In this document: piece after piece, positions 4,778-6,420 of the stretch
How the letters are laid out: each line of letters opens with the position of its first letter
Numbering within the stretch: the first letter of the stretch is position 1
Assembly: GCA_016781775.1 (NCBI GenBank)
Contig: JADDPR010000146.1
Coordinates: forward strand, 2,664-9,083
Direction: 5' to 3'
Source of the DNA: Rubrobacter sp.
GTDB taxonomy: Bacteria; Actinomycetota; Rubrobacteria; Rubrobacterales; Rubrobacteraceae
Length of the DNA: 6,420 nt
Program-made: the position numbers and the translations under genes
The notes under the pieces: generated by a model
Databases searched by the model: none
The model's input: the letters and a program-made list of their open reading frames with translations, nothing else
What the model was told of the DNA's origin: nothing

Positions 4778-6148
4778 GTGACGAGCAGCACGGTAGGGGA
4801 GAACTTCTGGGGCTCCAAGGGTAGGGTCCGAGACGGAGTCTGGGGCGACATCCCCGTAGACAAGGCCGTCCGCACCCTTCTCGAGACCCCGGCGATGGCG
4901 CGCCTGAAGGGCATAAGCTCCCTCGGCTTCGCCCACTTCGCCTTCCCCGCCGCCCGCCACACGGGCTTCGACCACGCCGTCGGCGTCTACCACCTCACCC
5001 GCCTTACCCTCAAGAGGATCACGGACTCGGGCGCCTACCTCGAAGACCGCGACGTCCGCGGCTCCCTCGCCGCGGCCCTCCTGCAAGACGTCGGCAGGTA
5101 CCCGCACCCCTGGGCCGCGGAAGGCATAAGCCTCCCCGGAATGATCCCCCGCGACACGGAGACCCAGCGCATAATCGAGGAGACCGAGGTGGCGCAGGTT
5201 CTCCGCGAGAGCTGGGACCTGGAGCCCCACAACGTCTTCCGCCTGGTCGCCCGAGGGGCCGACGAATACGACGAGGACTCCGGGATGAGAGCGCCCCTGC
5301 GCAACCTCACCCCGACCGAACACCTCGTCCGGGACCTGCTCTCCGGCGCGCTCGACCTCGCGACGCTCGACGGCCTCGTGCGGGACACCCGGGGGGTCCG
5401 GCTCCCTTTCGGCAACGTGGACGTAGAAGCGCTCATCAACTCGTTGCGCATCGTGGGGCAGGACAACCGGGCCGTCCTCGCCCTGGACGAGGCAGGGATC
5501 GGGCACCTCCAGTCCCTCGTCTTCGCCCGCTACCTCATGCACTACAACGTCTACAGCCACCACGCCCTGCGCGTCCCGACCGCCATGTTTCTCAGGGCGG
5601 TCCAGGACGCCGTTCAGGCCGGTGAGATCTCGCCCGAAGAGCTCATCCGCCAGGACGACGCCGGTGCCCTCGGCCTCGTCTCCCGCTCCGCCGAGCCCGG
5701 CGGCTCCTCCGCCACCCTCGTCAAGCGGCTGACCGACCGCCGCCCGTACAAGCGCGCCCTGGAGCTCGACGAACGACACCCCAGCTACGCTCCCCTGATA
5801 CGCCTGCGCGACGACGCCTCCTGGCGTCGCCGCGTGGAAGAGGCTTGGGCCCGCTACCTGACCCGCTACCGAAAAGGCGTCGCCGACCCCTTCGATATCC
5901 TCATCGACCTCCCGGAGAACAAGCGCTTCGACGTAGGCCTACGCGTCATCCTGCGCTCCCCCGGCCTCACCCACGGCGAGCGCAACCCCGTAACCTGGCA
6001 GGGCGTCTCCGGCCTCTCCGAAGAAGACATGGTCCGCTACCACGCCCCCCTCCACCGCGTCCGCATCGCTACCGCGACCGACGACCTCGCCACCTCCGTC
6101 CGCCGCCACGCCGACGAGCTCTTCACCATCGCCGAAGAAGTAGGATAA
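4778..6148 (+). CDS. HD-superfamily (SAMHD1/dGTPase-like) protein with degenerate metal site
   Basis: A 456-residue soluble protein with the layout of the SAMHD1/YdhJ-type phosphohydrolases: ARLKGISSLGFAHFAFPAARHTGFDHAVGV (41-70), LAAALLQDVGRYPHPW (98-112), LDLATLDGLVRD (192-203) and the helix MHYNVYSHHALRVPTAMF (254-271). Active members of this family coordinate a metal with H...HD...D. Here H66 and D104 remain, but the histidine of the HD pair is Q103 (codon CAA), and the aspartate expected three residues before D198 is A195. Residue 107, usually His, is Arg. Metal-dependent hydrolysis is therefore doubtful, and a nucleotide-binding or regulatory role is possible. The start is GTG at 4778, with GGAGGC five bases upstream. 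The gene stands alone on its strand and is followed by hairpins at 6167-6230. Fold assignment is confident; the loss of activity is inferred from motif alignment by eye. Confidence 0.85.
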   Translation: MTSSTVGENFWGSKGRVRDGVWGDIPVDKAVRTLLETPAMARLKGISSLGFAHFAFPAARHTGFDHAVGVYHLTRLTLKRITDSGAYLEDRDVRGSLAAALLQDVGRYPHPWAAEGISLPGMIPRDTETQRIIEETEVAQVLRESWDLEPHNVFRLVARGADEYDEDSGMRAPLRNLTPTEHLVRDLLSGALDLATLDGLVRDTRGVRLPFGNVDVEALINSLRIVGQDNRAVLALDEAGIGHLQSLVFARYLMHYNVYSHHALRVPTAMFLRAVQDAVQAGEISPEELIRQDDAGALGLVSRSAEPGGSSATLVKRLTDRRPYKRALELDERHPSYAPLIRLRDDASWRRRVEEAWARYLTRYRKGVADPFDILIDLPENKRFDVGLRVILRSPGLTHGERNPVTWQGVSGLSEEDMVRYHAPLHRVRIATATDDLATSVRRHADELFTIAEEVG

Positions 6149-6159
6149 GAGATGCGAGC

Positions 6160-6207
6160 AAAAGAAAAGGGCCGGCGTCGATAGGTAGAAACCCTCTTCC
6201 GGCCCTT
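6160..6207 (-). terminator. Strong rho-independent terminator on the minus strand
   Basis: A perfect nine-base inverted repeat, AAGGGCCGG (6167-6175) and CCGGCCCTT (6199-6207), encloses a 23-base loop. On the minus strand the stem runs into TTTTCTTTT (6168-6160). No protein gene on the minus strand lies upstream of it within the window; the only obvious transcript it could end is the small one starting near 6234. Confidence 0.7.
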
Positions 6208-6230
6208 AGCGGTTCTCGAAGAGTACCGCT
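6208..6230 (+). terminator. Hairpin able to end the HD gene transcript
   Basis: AGCGGT (6208-6213) pairs with ACCGCT (6225-6230) and an inner TCTCGAAGA segment extends the stem. The plus strand continues TTTGTG, a short T-rich tail. Together with the preceding nine-base stem this could end the HD mRNA, although the tail is weak. The same bases form the first hairpin of the candidate minus-strand small RNA. Confidence 0.4.
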
Positions 6231-6241
6231 TTGTGACGTCT

Positions 6242-6270
6242 ATTATAACCAAGACCCCCACCCCGCGCAA
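6242..6270 (-). promoter_or_regulatory. Near-consensus promoter of the candidate small RNA
   Basis: On the minus strand TTGCGC (6265-6270) and a perfect TATAAT (6242-6247) are exactly 17 bases apart. This is the best sigma-70 type promoter in the window, and nothing protein-coding follows it on that strand before the terminator. Confidence 0.6.
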
Positions 6271-6420
6271 ACCGTTCGACAGTCACGCCCCGTTCTGCGC
6301 AGGGCCTTGAGCTTAAGATACCAGCCTCGCAAGCTCCCACGATCGCCAAATGGATGACAAATTCGATGCGTAGTACTAATCCAGGTTTACAATGAGCATT
6401 ATCAAGGCAATCGGTTCGTT

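Larger units (their letters stand above)
6160..6234 (-). ncRNA. Candidate small RNA of about 75 nt
   Basis: A complete small transcription unit is visible: a promoter (6242-6270), an expected start near 6234, a first hairpin (6208-6230) and a terminator hairpin with a U-rich tail ending near 6160. The first hairpin has AGCGGT/ACCGCT arms and an inner CTC/GAG pair. Its loop side carries CTCTTC, which is complementary to GAAGAG at the start of the second hairpin's loop, allowing a six-base kissing or pseudoknot contact. There is no plausible open reading frame. The RNA would be antisense to the 3' untranslated region of the HD gene, 12 bases past its stop. It does not match a known riboswitch or housekeeping RNA that I can recognise. 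Confidence 0.5.

Noticed and set aside
4556..5779. Long minus-strand open frame of 407 codons opposite the HD gene
   Set aside because: It is antisense to a well-supported coding gene and shows no recognisable domain.
6160..6234. Purine riboswitch suggested by GTTTCTACC in the minus-strand RNA
   Set aside because: The two conserved loop sequences and the three-way junction of that riboswitch are missing, and no minus-strand gene follows.
6392..6420. Possible start of a plus-strand gene (ATG, MSIIKAIGS...) running off the right edge
   Set aside because: Only nine codons are visible, there is no ribosome site, and composition is unlike the other genes, so it cannot be supported.

Overview
The window is high-GC bacterial DNA. 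Strong Shine-Dalgarno sites sit in front of some genes, and two regulator genes appear to have leaderless starts (a -10 box directly in front of the ATG). Together with the protein sequences this suggests an actinobacterium, perhaps Rubrobacter-like. That placement is an impression from memory and was not tested. The last 80 bases are much poorer in GC (33 of 80) than the coding part.

Layout, left to right. Six genes lie in a row on the minus strand between 229 and 3951. Read in the direction of transcription they are: a STAS-like plus GHKL ATPase fusion (3951-3034); a STAS-like plus winged-helix regulator (2899-2294); a protein with a DNA-annealing-type N-terminal half and a small C-terminal domain common in phage and mobile-element proteins (2207-1617); two small related CC/CxxC zinc-ribbon proteins (1608-1408 and 1406-1107); and a group 2 type sigma-70 factor (1065-229), followed by a rho-independent terminator at 151-191. 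Next come a minus-strand GNAT acetyltransferase (4605-4105) and, divergent from it, a plus-strand HD-superfamily protein (4778-6148) whose metal-binding site looks degenerate. Right of it is a non-coding stretch with a consensus minus-strand promoter and a terminator only about 75 bases apart, which looks like a small RNA gene.

How the parts may work together. The ATPase fusion and the STAS-like/winged-helix protein look like a partner-switching pair. The same 18-base inverted repeat (TTCACTGAAnnnAGTGAG) lies just downstream of the -10 box of both the winged-helix gene and the four-gene operon that ends in the sigma factor. The simplest model is that the winged-helix protein binds both sites, controlling itself and the operon, while the ATPase partner sets its activity. 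The operon output would be a putative DNA-annealing protein, two zinc-ribbon proteins and a sigma factor. This candidate regulatory circuit is the most novel part of the window. The functional model is inference; the repeats, motifs and gene order are visible in the sequence.
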